DNA from: Carya illinoinensis
Lineage: Eukaryota > Streptophyta > Magnoliopsida > Fagales > Juglandaceae
NCBI RefSeq assembly: GCF_018687715.1
Contig: NC_056766.1
Location: forward strand, 43,006,933 to 43,070,932
Reading direction: 5' to 3'
Length of the DNA: 64,000 nucleotides
How positions within the stretch are numbered: position 1 is the first letter of the stretch; the number at the start of each line of letters is the position of its first letter. A program made the translations under genes and the position numbers. Shown piece after piece: positions 1-10,394 of this stretch. A model generated the notes under the pieces. That model was given only the letters and a program-made list of their open reading frames with translations, had not been told where the DNA came from and did no database searches.

Positions 1-2050
1 CCATAGTGATGGCTTGGGTGCAAGCTAACAGGGCTAAGTCGCACACTAACTTGGCCCTTTCCCACAGGAGCGTGAGTGAGCTCCTGCCTTTGGCCGATTG
101 TTCTCCTCGTACTAGCAGGGTGACGTCTCCTCAGGGATAAAGATGGTTGGCAGATCCTCCCATGGGCGAGGCCAAACGGTCGAGGTCGCACCACTACTCA
201 CCCCACTGGGCCTACGGGGGTTTAGGATTCCGCGATCAGGTAGCCTGCGGACAAGGGCAACAAGAGCCCGCACATATCAAAGCCCTCGCTCCACCCACGT
301 GGGGAAGCACATGGTCGTACCTAGGCAGGTCAAGCTCGGCTGCCAGGTCCTCCTCATCGGTGGCTCCCGATACGACTTTCGTGGAGCCGCGCGACACCTT
401 TCCTTCCCCTTCAATAGGCCCTGGTGCCACCCTTGTCGAGACGCTCGTCCCCATACTGGAAGAAGAAGATGACACTGTCTTCGAGGCTACATTTCTCGCT
501 TCCTTCGAGCACCCTCCTCCCGGTAGGGCTGGATGGGTGGAGACATTCGTGCCCTTTGAAGACACTATGAGGGAGGAAGTCACCCATGAAGACATGGAGA
601 TGGATTGGGGGAAGCGTGTATCTTCCTGGGCTCCCCGATTCCCATTGAAGAAAAGGGGGAAGTAGAAGGAGACGAAGGAGAGGACGAAGAAGAAGAAGAA
701 GGAGGAGAAGAAGAAGAAGAGGAAGAAGAAGAGCCGGTTCCCTAGGGGGGCACGAAACACAAGGCCTTCTACGTTGCATCCCCTGGTTCTCCCAGGACCG
801 ACCACGAAGTGGAAGGGTCAGGAAGACCCCTTCCCACCTCCCCATCTAACAATCCAGGCCGGGGTAGTGGAGGTTCCTGTGGCTCCCACCCGGTCGTGGT
901 GCTAAGTGACGATGATGATTCTTAGGCGTTGGGGTCGGATGCTCGTCGTGGTTCCCACGTGGGTCGTTCCAACAAGGTTCTTTGGGGGGGGGGGGGCGAC
1001 GAGGAGGAAGGTGGGATGTCAAGGTCGGGTCCCTTCATGACATTGGCTCTTGCTATCCCTTCCTCTACAGCTGGGGCCAAAGAGGGCTAGGGATCTGACT
1101 CTGACCTTAGCAAGGCTCGGGCAAGAGCGGACAGCCCAAAGGTTGCGATCGGCCTTTGCCCAGGTATGACTTCGAGTCTTATTCCTTCCTGTAATGCCTG
1201 ACTTCATGCATGTCCTATTTCTCTCATCCTTCCTTTGTCCTTCTTGTTAGGCCGCAGATTAATTGTTTGCGATGATAGGTGAGGAACTCGGGCATGCCTG
1301 GCTGAAGCAACTGATCCGGAGGAATGAGTAGCTCGATTCTGAGCACCAGGGGCTCGTCAAGGAAGTGGATGACCTGCGAAGGCACGTTCGATGCCTGGAG
1401 AAGGGCGTTGCCTAGAATGAGCACCATAAGGAGGAGTTGAGCAGCAAACTTCTTTCATCTGAGGACAACGCTACCAAGCTGTCTAATTACCTCAGGCGGC
1501 TTGAGGAGATCCAGGAAGCTATTGAGCAGAAGTTGGTCAGTCGAGAAGTCGAGTCGGCCCGGACCCAAGAAGCTCCGCCGGGACCACTTAAGGCTTGTGG
1601 ACAACACTTGCGGCTGTTGTCCTTGAGCTTCAGATCCATCATGGAGGTGCAATAGCAGAGGGAGGGCCATCGGTAGGCCCCGAAGCAAGTCTGTGGCCTA
1701 AAACATGAGGTGTCTGAGTTGAACGACAATATCTTGGCACAAGACCTCTCGATCATGGGACTAAGGGCTAGCCTTGCCAGTGCGGACCGGAGTGCTGTTG
1801 AGATCAAGGCCCAGATCGCGAACGCCAACGCCATTCGGGACACCGCTTGGTCATATGGTTACCAGGAAGGACTCGAGTGGCTACAGAAACAGTTGCAGGC
1901 TCACCTTGAGATGGATTTGCGCACCCTGGAGCTGCGTTTGCTCAAGCCAAATCCAGAGGCTTGGGCTTATTGCAAGAACATTGGGAAGCCGGGGTATCCC
2001 CCCTTCCTTGCAGGTAGCTTCGCATCACCAATGATTGGCTCGGGCCTCCC
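1..2050 (+). pseudogene. Decayed retroelement-like coding region (gag/coiled-coil-like)
   Basis: This GC-richer stretch carries broken open frames in one overall direction. An open frame at 147-665 encodes a Ser/Pro-rich then acidic segment. In the neighbouring frame the Glu-rich tract at about 660-750 follows. From about 1230 to 2010 several frames together encode a charged, Leu/Gln-rich, coiled-coil-like segment (clearest at 1710-2000, with residues such as LEWLQKQLQAHLEMDLRTLE). Stops and frame changes interrupt it throughout. Base composition differs from the AT-rich DNA downstream, which fits a separate inserted element. I infer a remnant of a plant retroelement gag-type polyprotein, but no protease, RT or integrase motif was seen, so the class is open. 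The left end is cut by the window. Confidence 0.4.
660..742 (+). repeat. GAA/GGA-rich trinucleotide tract
   Basis: Purine-only run of GAA, GGA and GAG triplets. On the plus strand it reads as a Glu-rich stretch continuing the decayed frame; on the minus strand it gives a Phe/Leu-rich antisense ORF that should not be taken as a gene. Confidence 0.75.
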
Positions 2051-2214
2051 TACCTCTTCTTTCGTGTGCCTTTTGTTGTTTGTTTTTGTAAAAGGTGTGT
2101 TGTGCACACGATTAATGAGAATTTCATTCCCTTTACATATACGTTTCATCTTTCATTTTCTTTGGAAGTGGGACGGGCCCCCTTATATGTCTTTGATGGG
2201 CTCAGCAGGCCTTT

Positions 2215-3035
2215 CCCCCATCTTCGAGTCAAGGGACCAGACTTCGATTCAAGTCTAGGGACTCAATTTCAGTGCGAGAATAAGGACTCAGAGATTTGGC
2301 CTTACCTTGCAGTGAGTCTAGGAACCTGACTTCGATGTGAGTCTAAGGACCCGTCTTTGTTGGATGGGGGGTTGGCAAGTCTCAAGGACTTGGCCTTACC
2401 CCACAGCGAGTCTAGGGACTCGACTTTGTTGGACGGGGGGTTGGCGAGGCCTTACCCCGCAGTGAGTCTAGGGACTCAACTTCGATGAGAGTTTAGGGAC
2501 TCGACTTTGTTGGACGGGGAGTCTGCAAGTCTCAGAGACTTGGCCTTACCCTGCAGCGAGTCTAGGGACCCAACTCTAGTGCAAGTCCAGGGACTGGTCT
2601 TTGTTCGACGGGGGGTTGGAAAGTCTCGAAGACTCGGCCTTACCCCACAACGAGTCTAGGGACCCGACTTTGATGCGAGTCTAGGGACTTGGCTTTGTTG
2701 GACTGGGGGTTGGCGATGTCTTATCCCGTAGGGAGTCTAGGAACTCGACTTCGATGCAAGTCTAGGGACTCGACTTTGTTGGACGGGGGGTCAGCGAGAT
2801 CTTACCCAGCAGCGAGTTTAGAGATTTGACTTCGATGCAAGTTTAGGGACTCAACTTTGTTGGACGGGGGGTTGGCAAGCCCTTACCTTGCAATGAGTCT
2901 AGATACTCAACTTCGATGCAAGTGTAGGGACTTGACTTTGTTGGACGGGGGTCGGCAAGTCTCAAAGACTTGGCCTTACCCCACAGTGAGTCTAGGGACC
3001 CAACTTCAATGTGGGTCTAGGAACTCATCTTTGTG
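2215..3035 (+). repeat. Degenerate tandem-repeat array, roughly 90-120 bp units
   Basis: About seven to eight imperfect units follow each other. Each contains variants of GAGTCTAGGGACTCGACTT, TTTGTTGGACGGGGGGTTGG and GGCCTTACCCCGCAG. Units differ by point changes and by presence or absence of the sub-block CAAGTCTCAAAGACTTGG, so the period is variable. No credible protein is encoded. The array directly follows the decayed coding region and is probably part of the same element; satellite-like arrays of this kind are known between coding and LTR parts of some large plant retroelements. That link is inference. Confidence 0.8.
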
Positions 3036-3189
3036 TGTGAGATTGAGGTGACAAACGGTTTAGGACAAATGTTCGTAGATTCTCATTCATAAAATATGCT
3101 TTTTGCGTACAAGTTTTTTCTCCCTGCCTTTATACAAAATATTTCTTCAAGTGCTCGGCGTTCTAAGGATGGGGGAGCTCAAGTCCTTC
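3036..3189. other. Junction stretch without recognised content
   Basis: AT-rich sequence between the tandem array and the Copia gag remnant. It probably contains the truncation point of the Copia element. No gene or repeat was recognised. Confidence 0.3.
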
Positions 3190-3847
3190 ACTGCTCTTGT
3201 AAAACCAATGAAAATACCTTATTAATGGGAGGAAAATGATCCATTAACAAGATTTGACCTCTTATATGTGAATAAGAGTCATTTAGTCCCATAAAAAATT
3301 GCATTGCATACTATTCCTCATGGTCTTCCATTAATGTCTTCATAGAAGTACATCCACATGATGGTATTGGCTTAAAACTCAACAACTCATCCCAAAGAGT
3401 CTTTAATTCAGTAAAATAATCAAGAACAGAGTTATTTTCTTGATTATGCACATAAAGAGCTTCTCCAAGTTGAAAAACCCTAGGTCGATTACTTTGAGGA
3501 AATATTTCATTTAAATCTTTCCAAACATCATCTGCAGTTGTCATGTACAAAATACTGGAAGCTATCTTCCTAGAAAGAGAATTTGTAAGCCAAGAGAGTA
3601 CCATATCATTGCACCTAATCCATGCATCCACCAGTGGATCACCATCATTTAGTCTTTTTAAAGCTCTTGATATGAATGCTGTCTTGTTCTTTGCACTAAG
3701 GGCTATCGACATCGAGCACCTTCATGAATGGGAATTGTCTCCAGTGAGTTCTTGTGACACAAGCTTTGTGCCTAGATTTTCTCCATAATGAAGAAAGTAG
3801 GTACTGGCAGGATCATCATACACAGAAGAAAGTGATGAATTTGCCAT
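3190..3847 (-). pseudogene. Copia retrotransposon gag remnant (UBN2-type), truncated
   Basis: The minus-strand frame starts at an ATG ending at 3847 and encodes a Copia-type gag. It has the N-terminal block with LTGDNSHS, then residues such as SRALKRLNDGDP and LTNSLSRKIASSI, then the UBN2-like FPQSNRPRVFQLGEALY and LDYFTELKTLWDELLSF. A conserved Trp codon after NSHS is TGA, and a TAG follows the HEE motif. Past that stop, residues of the same protein (MQFFMGLNDSY, INKVFSLVLQEQ) can be read down to about 3195, where the element breaks off. Gag-type proteins package element RNA; this copy cannot, being interrupted and lacking pol. The PBS and LTR lie just upstream on the same strand. Confidence 0.85.
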
Positions 3848-3916
3848 AACGAGAGAGGAGAAAGAAATCTCATGAAAGAGAGGAAAGTTGTAGAGTAATC
3901 AGCCACGGAAGATTCC

Positions 3917-3928
3917 GCTCTGATACCA
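3917..3928 (-). other. Retrotransposon primer-binding site (initiator tRNA-Met type)
   Basis: On the minus strand these bases read TGGTATCAGAGC, the standard 12-base complement of the 3' end of plant initiator tRNA-Met used by Copia elements to prime minus-strand DNA. It directly follows the CA that ends the LTR and lies about 70 bp upstream of the gag start. Confidence 0.9.
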
Positions 3929-4188
3929 TGATAAAACTTGGAAAAACATCTCAGTTATGACCAAGAACCAGAGAAGGCAATGAAGGAATTAAAAACAAAG
4001 GAATAGAATTGAGAAAGAATATTCTTCTTGTATTGAATGGATTCTGAAGTTGTACAGAATGTCTTTTTATATGTAAGAGTTACTTACACATGAGAAGTAA
4101 AATACACACGTGTAGAAAAAATAAACTTCTTTTAGTAACTTCTATCCTAATCAGATTGTAGATTTTTTCACTATATAAGGTGCTAACA
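3929..4188 (-). repeat. 5' LTR of a truncated Copia element
   Basis: The 3' end of the LTR is fixed by a CA immediately before the PBS. The 5' end at about 4188 is my best estimate, a TGTTAG start where homology with the TNL C-terminal paralogs resumes. Within the LTR a minus-strand ATATAAAAAG suits a TATA box. No matching 3' LTR was seen, so the element kept only LTR, PBS and part of gag. It sits at the 3' end of TNL-A. Confidence 0.7.
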
Positions 4189-4194
4189 GATATA

Positions 4195-4659
4195 GCGAAA
4201 CGGCGGCACCATCCCAACACGATGAGGATTGGGATAAAATTGAACTCACAAATTGTCCAAAACCTTGAGGTCAAAATATTGTAAATTGGAGTACCCCACC
4301 TATACAGCATATCCGGTCCTATTTGCCTTTTCGTACCAATTGATATTAACCAATTGTACCCCTTCTTGAATATGACATACATGATTTGAGCCATTACTGG
4401 TTATCTTAGCATCACCACTAATTCTATGCCAACTCCAAGCATCTTTAAAAAATATTCCGACATATAATACAATTCCGCTTATCTTATCCAAATAGTGCAA
4501 CCCCTCAATATCTATTACCTACCCTTCTTTTTCCCTTGGTCGGACATCATCATTAGGCCCATTCACCATTTCATTATCTTTTAAAAACTCATGAACATAA
4601 CTGAACCAGTCTGGAATATGATATTTTGGAAACAAAGTAGCATCATAATCATAGAGTCC
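4195..4659 (-). pseudogene. TNL-A last exon (post-LRR / C-JID domain), broken
   Basis: The minus-strand sequence matches the last exon of the intact paralog TNL-D (exon 5). It opens after an acceptor ending CAG with GGACTCTAT (Gly-Leu-Tyr), as in TNL-B, TNL-C and TNL-D. It then shows VIDIEG, YLDKISGIVLYVG and, in a shifted frame, WGTPIY...FWTICEFNF. A TAG precedes VIDIEG and frame changes follow. This exon encodes the C-terminal jelly-roll/Ig-like domain found after the LRRs in TNL receptors, a domain implicated in effector recognition in characterised members. The Copia LTR at 3929-4188 cuts it before the normal stop codon, so no product is expected. Confidence 0.85.
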
Positions 4660-4809
4660 CTGTTAAACCAGTACCACCACCACCATCATCATCAATTCAA
4701 TTTGAGTCATGCATGCTATTAAAAATGAGATCACACATACATACCTTCCACAATAAAGGACCTTGCACTTGATCATTCCATATATTCATGCATTTTGTTG
4801 TAGTCGGAC

Positions 4810-5483
4810 CAAAGTTTTGAATACCGTTTCGGTGACCATTTCGGTTAAAGCATTGGAACGAAATATTTTGGTACCGATATGTTTCGGTGTACCATTTCGG
4901 GATTAATTATATATTATATATAAATATTTATATGTATATATAAACTAACAACTAATAAAATAAATACATATATATATATATATACGGAAGTGTGTATCAT
5001 GTATATGTATATATATATATATATAGAAGAATTGAATATTTATAAAATGAATATATGTTGAAAAAAATCACAAACTTGAGTTAAGACACAAAAATAAAGA
5101 AAGAAAATAAAAAATAGATAAATGATTAAAAATAATGATATTTTTAAAAATAGAGAATGAGGGGACATATTTAAAGTCATAAAAAAAATTAAAATTATAT
5201 AAATATATTTATATTTTAGAATTAATTAAATATGGTTTGGATTTAAAATTTACAAAAATGCCTTCTAAGTATAAGAAAATTACAAAAATTACCCGAAACG
5301 GAATGGAGACTGAAATGCTCAATTCCAGCCGAAATGATTGGAATTTGACTGGAATGGCCGAAACAGGACTGGAATGACCGGAATTTGAAACGAAACGGAA
5401 TGGGGTGGTAGAGTGTACCTGACACTACAGGAACGACAAATTCCGGCCATTCCGGCTGGAATGGAACGAAATTCAAAACCTTG
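4810..5483. mobile_element. 674-bp non-autonomous TIR element with 8-bp target duplication
   Basis: The left end reads CAAAGTTTTGAATACCGTTTCGG and the right end, reversed, CAAGGTTTTGAATTTCGTT, an imperfect terminal inverted repeat. It is flanked by AGTCGGAC (4802-4809) and AGTCGAAC (5484-5491). TNL-C has the same position without the insert (around 24125-24150), with a single AGCCGCTC-like copy, so the 8-bp duplication is supported by an empty paralog. The subterminal regions repeat TTTCGG/GAAACGG-type motifs and the core is AT-rich with no long ORF. An 8-bp duplication points to the hAT superfamily. It lies in intron 4 of TNL-A. Confidence 0.75.
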
Positions 5484-5524
5484 AGTCGAACAAATCAATT
5501 TCTCGCAGCGATCTGATGTGGCTT

Positions 5525-6345
5525 CTATTGAATTGCAATATTTTTTATATGTTTGCAAATCTTTCTAATGACTTGCATCCCTCAACACTTACGAACTTAT
5601 ATTTGGAGGAATCTATGCTATTTCTTCTAGTTGCAGACAATTCTTCAAGTAAAGATTAGTTAGTGTAACGAATCCTTTGATGCTCATAGGAAGGGTAACA
5701 ATTTCAAGCCTCGATAGATGTAATGAATGCAAACTGGCCGAGGAATTAAACATGGTAAAGAAACTATAAAGTGGAAAGAAATTTGATTCTGAATGGGACC
5801 AACTAATTTGAAGATTCGGTACTTATAATGCAGTGCTCCCATTGCTTGAATTTCATATCTCGTCTTCTATTGTTGTAGAATCATTAAGCAGATCAAGGGA
5901 TTGTAAAACCACCAATAAAAAGCAAGTGCAAATGTTGCAACTGGATGGAAGCAATTGAGAGACGCATAAGGTTTTTGCAATCCCATAGATGTAATTTCTC
6001 AAGTCCAATAAGGTTCTTGATGGATAAAGGTAATTCTTCTACTGTAGTGCCATCTAGAATCAATATCCTTAAACATTTCATTTTACACTCGATTTTAAGA
6101 AGATCGCAGAGGCTTGAGCAATTCTCATGTAAAGATCTCAACTTAAGGCTTCTTGGAAGAATTTGGAGTTTAGAGCATCTCCAGAAACTCAACTTAGAAA
6201 GCTTTTCTAGGAATCCAATGGAATCATGCACCTTAACTAGTATGTTATAGTATTTGACAATCAATTCCTTCAAATTAGAAGTGCTTGAAAGATCCAGAAT
6301 TTCTGTTAAGTAACTACAAAACTCGAAAATCATGGTCGTCAAATT
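5525..6345 (-). pseudogene. TNL-A LRR exon (exon 4), broken
   Basis: The minus strand matches TNL-D exon 4. Legible LRR segments include LTEILDLSSTSNLKELIV, LQILPRSLKLRSL and TTVEELPLSIKNLIGLEKL. Frame is lost after about 5893 but homology continues to about 5525. The acceptor that reads ACAG in TNL-D reads ACAA here, so the splice site is gone. The TIR, NBS and first LRR exons of this copy are absent: within about 200 bp upstream the sequence leaves TNL homology. LRRs normally form the ligand-sensing solenoid; this is a dead remnant. Confidence 0.88.
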
Positions 6346-6812
6346 TTGTAAAATAAAAGAAAAAAAAAGTTGAATGGAGTTTACTAAATAACTTAAAGAA
6401 AAAAATTATTTAATCACTTTAAATATTTAAGAAACAATAATAAATTTATAAAATTATAATAAAACATTTTCTTAACTATTAAGTAAAAAGGAAAAAAGAA
6501 AAAAGAAAACGTTGTAACATATATTCAAACGACATTATTAGTGTGAAGAGATCAAAACAGTAAGAGTAGTATTGATACTTTACTTGAAAAATCTTCAAGG
6601 CCTCCCCCATAAGAAAATTCCAAAAACACTTCTAAAGTTCACAGACCTGGAATTTTTCCCAAGTCAAGTAAGAATCTCGAGAGTCCCCACAGCTCCAATC
6701 TCCCTCCTTTACATGGACAAAGACAAGTTCTCAATGGTTGCTAGCTGTGCAAACATTTCAGATGAGGTCTGTACTACTATTGCATGCACGCGAGTACTAC
6801 AGATCGATAAGG
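6346..6812. other. AT-rich spacer with an unidentified 280-bp patch
   Basis: The first part is residual TNL intron 3. From about 6540 to 6800 the sequence is less AT-rich and unlike anything else in the window. A plus-strand frame at 6572-6823 (83 codons) has no recognised motif. I cannot assign a function. Confidence 0.4.
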
Positions 6813-8744
6813 GTCAAGAATGAAGTCTAACGTCCATTATTTGGAAATCAATTTATGATCAGTGCTATGACTTTGATTGTACCTGCTAAGATAAATAAAA
6901 CATAAGTGACATCATGACTAAATTTATGAAATGTGAGATGTATAATACATAGATAACTATAATATATGGAATGAATTAACATGATGAATGACATGCTTAC
7001 AAATATCATAACATGCGTGGTACGTGAACATTGGCTTTCAAAGAACTTACTTTAATAATAATATATAACTACCTAATGTATGATAATCCTAATTTATTAT
7101 CAAGCTACTTACCTTTTACCGCTAATCAGATCTTTTCAAAGCGCTAATGATTTCCTTTCATGGGCTTGGCCGCTGCACTTACGAAGGTTTATGGTTTTTT
7201 TCAAATACCACAAGGAAGGAAATATATTTATAGAGAGATTTGGAAGAGGATGCTAACGAGTTCGAGTTGGACTCGGTGGCGATCATTCAATAAGAGGGTT
7301 TGAAATTGAAAACATAATCTAGCAGTTCATTCAATATAAGATTTGCAGTGACTGAGAATGCATAGGGTACTTCAATCAGTGATGATTTTAAATTGAAATA
7401 AATTTCTAATGGCCAATATTTAAATTTTAAAAGGAGTCTAACTCATTTAATAAAAATTAAATGGAATTTAACATAATTATTAAGCCTAATTAAAACTACT
7501 AATCAACCTCAATAATTTATTAATACTAACAGGCTTATTCAATATGGGTCATTAAATATAATTTAGGCCTAATAAAAATTATCAATATTCTGACTCTAGA
7601 ATTATTGGATTGATTCGTTACACTTTATCATGTTTATTTTTCTCTTCAAAAGAACATTTTAAATTATTATTTTCAAATTTAAATGCATATAATATCTATC
7701 ATTACTCATCATGTGCTCATGGTAGAAAAAATTAACAAGTGGGTCAAACGTGTTGAAAGAAAAGATAGATGAAATTTCTAGGTAACTTCCTTAAAGTGCC
7801 ATCTAATTAGGTCATTGTCACCAATCTTCCGGATGTTAGATCTTTCTCTCGATTTAATTTCCTGATAAATGTCTTTTAAGTGGGTCAGAAAAAGAAGATA
7901 AGCTTCTCGGCAACTTCTTGGCAACAGCCTGCATATGCTAGCCAGCAAGGTTAATATATAATTAAATGAGAATGGAAAACAGGTTTGAATATTGACAAAA
8001 GAGGTTTCTCAAAAGAAATAATATGCATGGAAAACACTAGGAAATAAAGTTTGGAGGGTGGGGTCCCAAAATTATTATAAAAGAAAATTAATGGGAAGAA
8101 AAAATTAGGTAATATATATATTTTTTGTTTTGCTGAATAGTTCAATAATATATATATAATATATGAGAGGGAGGCTGATGTTGGATGTTGAATTTATGTA
8201 GAAAATAGAAGAAAAAACAGAGAAATTAAGATTAATATGCATTATTTACATCAATAAAAAGTTAAATGAATTCTATGTTCTTCAAACAACATTATGGGCA
8301 TGCATGCCCAAAAAGATGTTGCAGCAGGTCCACCGTACCTACTATGATATACTTTTGTTTTGTGACTTCCAATATTAATGCTCGTTCAACGTGATCCATA
8401 TGGTCCGGCCGAAAGCAAATTAGTGGTTGGGAAAAGCAAATTAATTAAGAAGAATCAAAGGTCTTAAGTTCACACTGGAATTAATTATATATCAGTATAG
8501 TAGTTTTTGTTCGAAACCGTGTTTGTGGGGTCAAGTTTACTTACTAAGCAAATAGCAAAACACATCATAATCAACAACCAGCTTTAAAATATTTGAGTTG
8601 CAAATGCCAAAGCCATGAAAAGATTATACAAAACTAAACTTACAAACTGATGTGATTTGATACAGTACGTCAAATTGTAAATGAGTCAATGACTTTGTGG
8701 ATTATCTACCATTAATTCAGCTGCTGTTAAGGACTTTTTGCAGA
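6813..8744. repeat. Diverged copy of the TNL upstream-spacer repeat (R0)
   Basis: This AT-rich stretch is similar along its length to 45087-48580 and 48951-52040. Landmarks are GTCAAGAATGAAGTCTAA at the start, then the block around 7230 (gagatttggaagaggatgc), the GTGGGTCAAACGTG block near 7740, the GGAGGGTGGGGTCCC block near 8052, and a CCGGCCGAAAGCAAATTAG block near 8404. No coding potential was seen. In the other copies this is the spacer upstream of a TNL; here the TNL it once served is not adjacent. Confidence 0.8.
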
Positions 8745-9130
8745 TATGTTTAATCCATTATTCTCTTTTTATTTGCTCTTGTTTCATTAATCTTGTATAC
8801 CACTTTGGCTCCGAAACTTTTATAAAACTGTACCCACGAAGGATTAGTATCATTGGGATAAAATTGAACTCTCAAATTGCCCAAAACCTTCCACCCCCAA
8901 TTGTATTCATATCATTATTAACCAAATCTATGCCTTCAAAAATACTGCATACATCATCCAAGCCATTACTTGTTATCTTAGCATCCAATTAGAAAATATT
9001 CATAACCCTACGAACTTCTTTGAAAAATACAACGAACGGCATATAACACAATTCCACTGATCTCCTCTAAATAGGTTGCCCTTCATTACCTATTACCCAT
9101 TCTTCATCCTGGTTTTTAACAATTTCACTT
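8745..9130 (-). pseudogene. TNL C-JID exon scrap
   Basis: On the minus strand this matches the end of the last exon of TNL-B: GGGATAAAATTGAACT, CCAAAACCTT and the terminal TCTTGTATACCACTTTGGCTC are all present in plus-strand orientation. It is followed (higher coordinates) by residual C-JID sequence including an AGTGGAATTG block equivalent to the SGIVLYV region. Frames are broken. It is nearly identical in layout to the scrap at 52043-52440, showing that spacer plus exon were copied together. Confidence 0.8.
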
Positions 9131-10394
9131 TCTAAAAATTCTTTCTGACTCGAGGATAATTTAAGATGGTGAAGTTAATTATATCCTAATAATTTTTATT
9201 AGGTTTATTTTTATCTTAATAATTAAAAGAATGTATATATATATTCTCTTCTTAAGCCAATGATCCATCCTCCTTTCATTAATTCATCCTGTTTGATTGT
9301 GCTTTCAAAAGGAAGTTAAGCTAGTGGTATTGAGTCACCTTGACTTTGAATAGTAATTAATATAAGTTTGTAGATAAATTAACCAAAAAAAAAAAAAAAT
9401 CTATTTGTAAGTTTATTTTTTACACTCTCATTAATAGTCAACGCACCATTAATAAAGATGGTGGAATACGGGCTTAATATGATAAAGTATACAATAACCC
9501 CATGTTAAGAAACTCCAAACTGGTTCTGCTTGGTCACTGAGAATTCTCAGATGAAAATTTTGAGTTTTAAGATTAAATGTTAAAATATTATATTTTAATA
9601 TTATTATTATTTTGGGATTTGAAAAAGTTTAGAAAAAGTTGAATTGTTTATTATATTTTATATGAGAATTTGGGAAAGTTGTAATGATGAAATGAGAATT
9701 TTGTATTTGAGATGAAAAATTTCAATGGCCAAACAGAGAATTAATTAGTAATGCATATAGAGAATTTCATATAAAGAATTAATTAGTAGATATCTGGTCT
9801 GGATGTTTGTTTTACGCGAAAGGACTTTAGTTCAAAACCGGGTGTAAATGTGTGGAAGTTGGCTTATCAATTAACATATTTGTAATGCATGTCTGTACTT
9901 GAAGAAGATAAAAACAAGTTTAGGTATTGTAACACCCCATACGTGGATGGGTTGAGAGTTACTTCCTATGCTTGGCAGGAGTGGAAATTGTGCATGAACG
10001 TGTATAATGTGTATATATATAGTGTTGCCATGAACCCTAGTGCAATGGAGACATGTATAGCGTGGAGTTTAATTATCAATAAACTAGACCTTGGGTCTCA
10101 TGGGTTTAGAACAAACGGGCCTGGGCCTTGGAGTAATCGGGTGGGGTTCATTTCGAATATTTGGGCCTAAGTCTTAGGCAGTGTATGGTATTAACAAATG
10201 GGCTTATAAAATAATTCATGAGCCAATTATCAAATAAATAGATTCTAGTAAGTTCTATAAAGAGTAAATGGTTTTTTCCTCGTAAGCAACCCCAATAAAA
10301 TTCCATAATCCACCAAAAAAAAACTATTGGGCCTATATGCCTAGTTAAAATTTATACCCAACCTTAATAAGTTATAGCTAGTAGACTTGTCCAA
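9131..10394. other. AT-rich intergenic stretch
   Basis: No gene supported. It holds a MITE-like element at 9525-9737. A frame at 9889-10170 lacks any recognised motif. TGTAACACCCC at about 9929-9939 resembles the start of some plant LTRs, but no matching end was found. Confidence 0.5.
9525..9737. mobile_element. MITE-like element, about 213 bp
   Basis: Imperfect terminal inverted repeats: TCTGCTTGGTCACTGAGA at the left and, reversed, TCTGTTTGGCCATTGAAA at the right (14 of 18 match). The core is AT-rich, with TTGGGATTTGAAAAAGTT and GAATTGTTTATTATATTTT. A clean target duplication was not found, so the exact ends are uncertain. Confidence 0.5.

Noticed and set aside
236..845. Minus-strand ORFs of 189 and 144 codons with long Phe or Leu runs
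   Set aside because: The runs are antisense of the GAA-rich tract; composition alone keeps them open.
2215..3035. CRISPR-like array
   Set aside because: Repeats are long, degenerate and of variable period with no spacers, in plant DNA.
9889..10170. 93-codon plus-strand ORF and TGTAACACCCC as a possible gypsy LTR start
   Set aside because: No motif in the ORF, no matching LTR end, PBS or polypurine tract.
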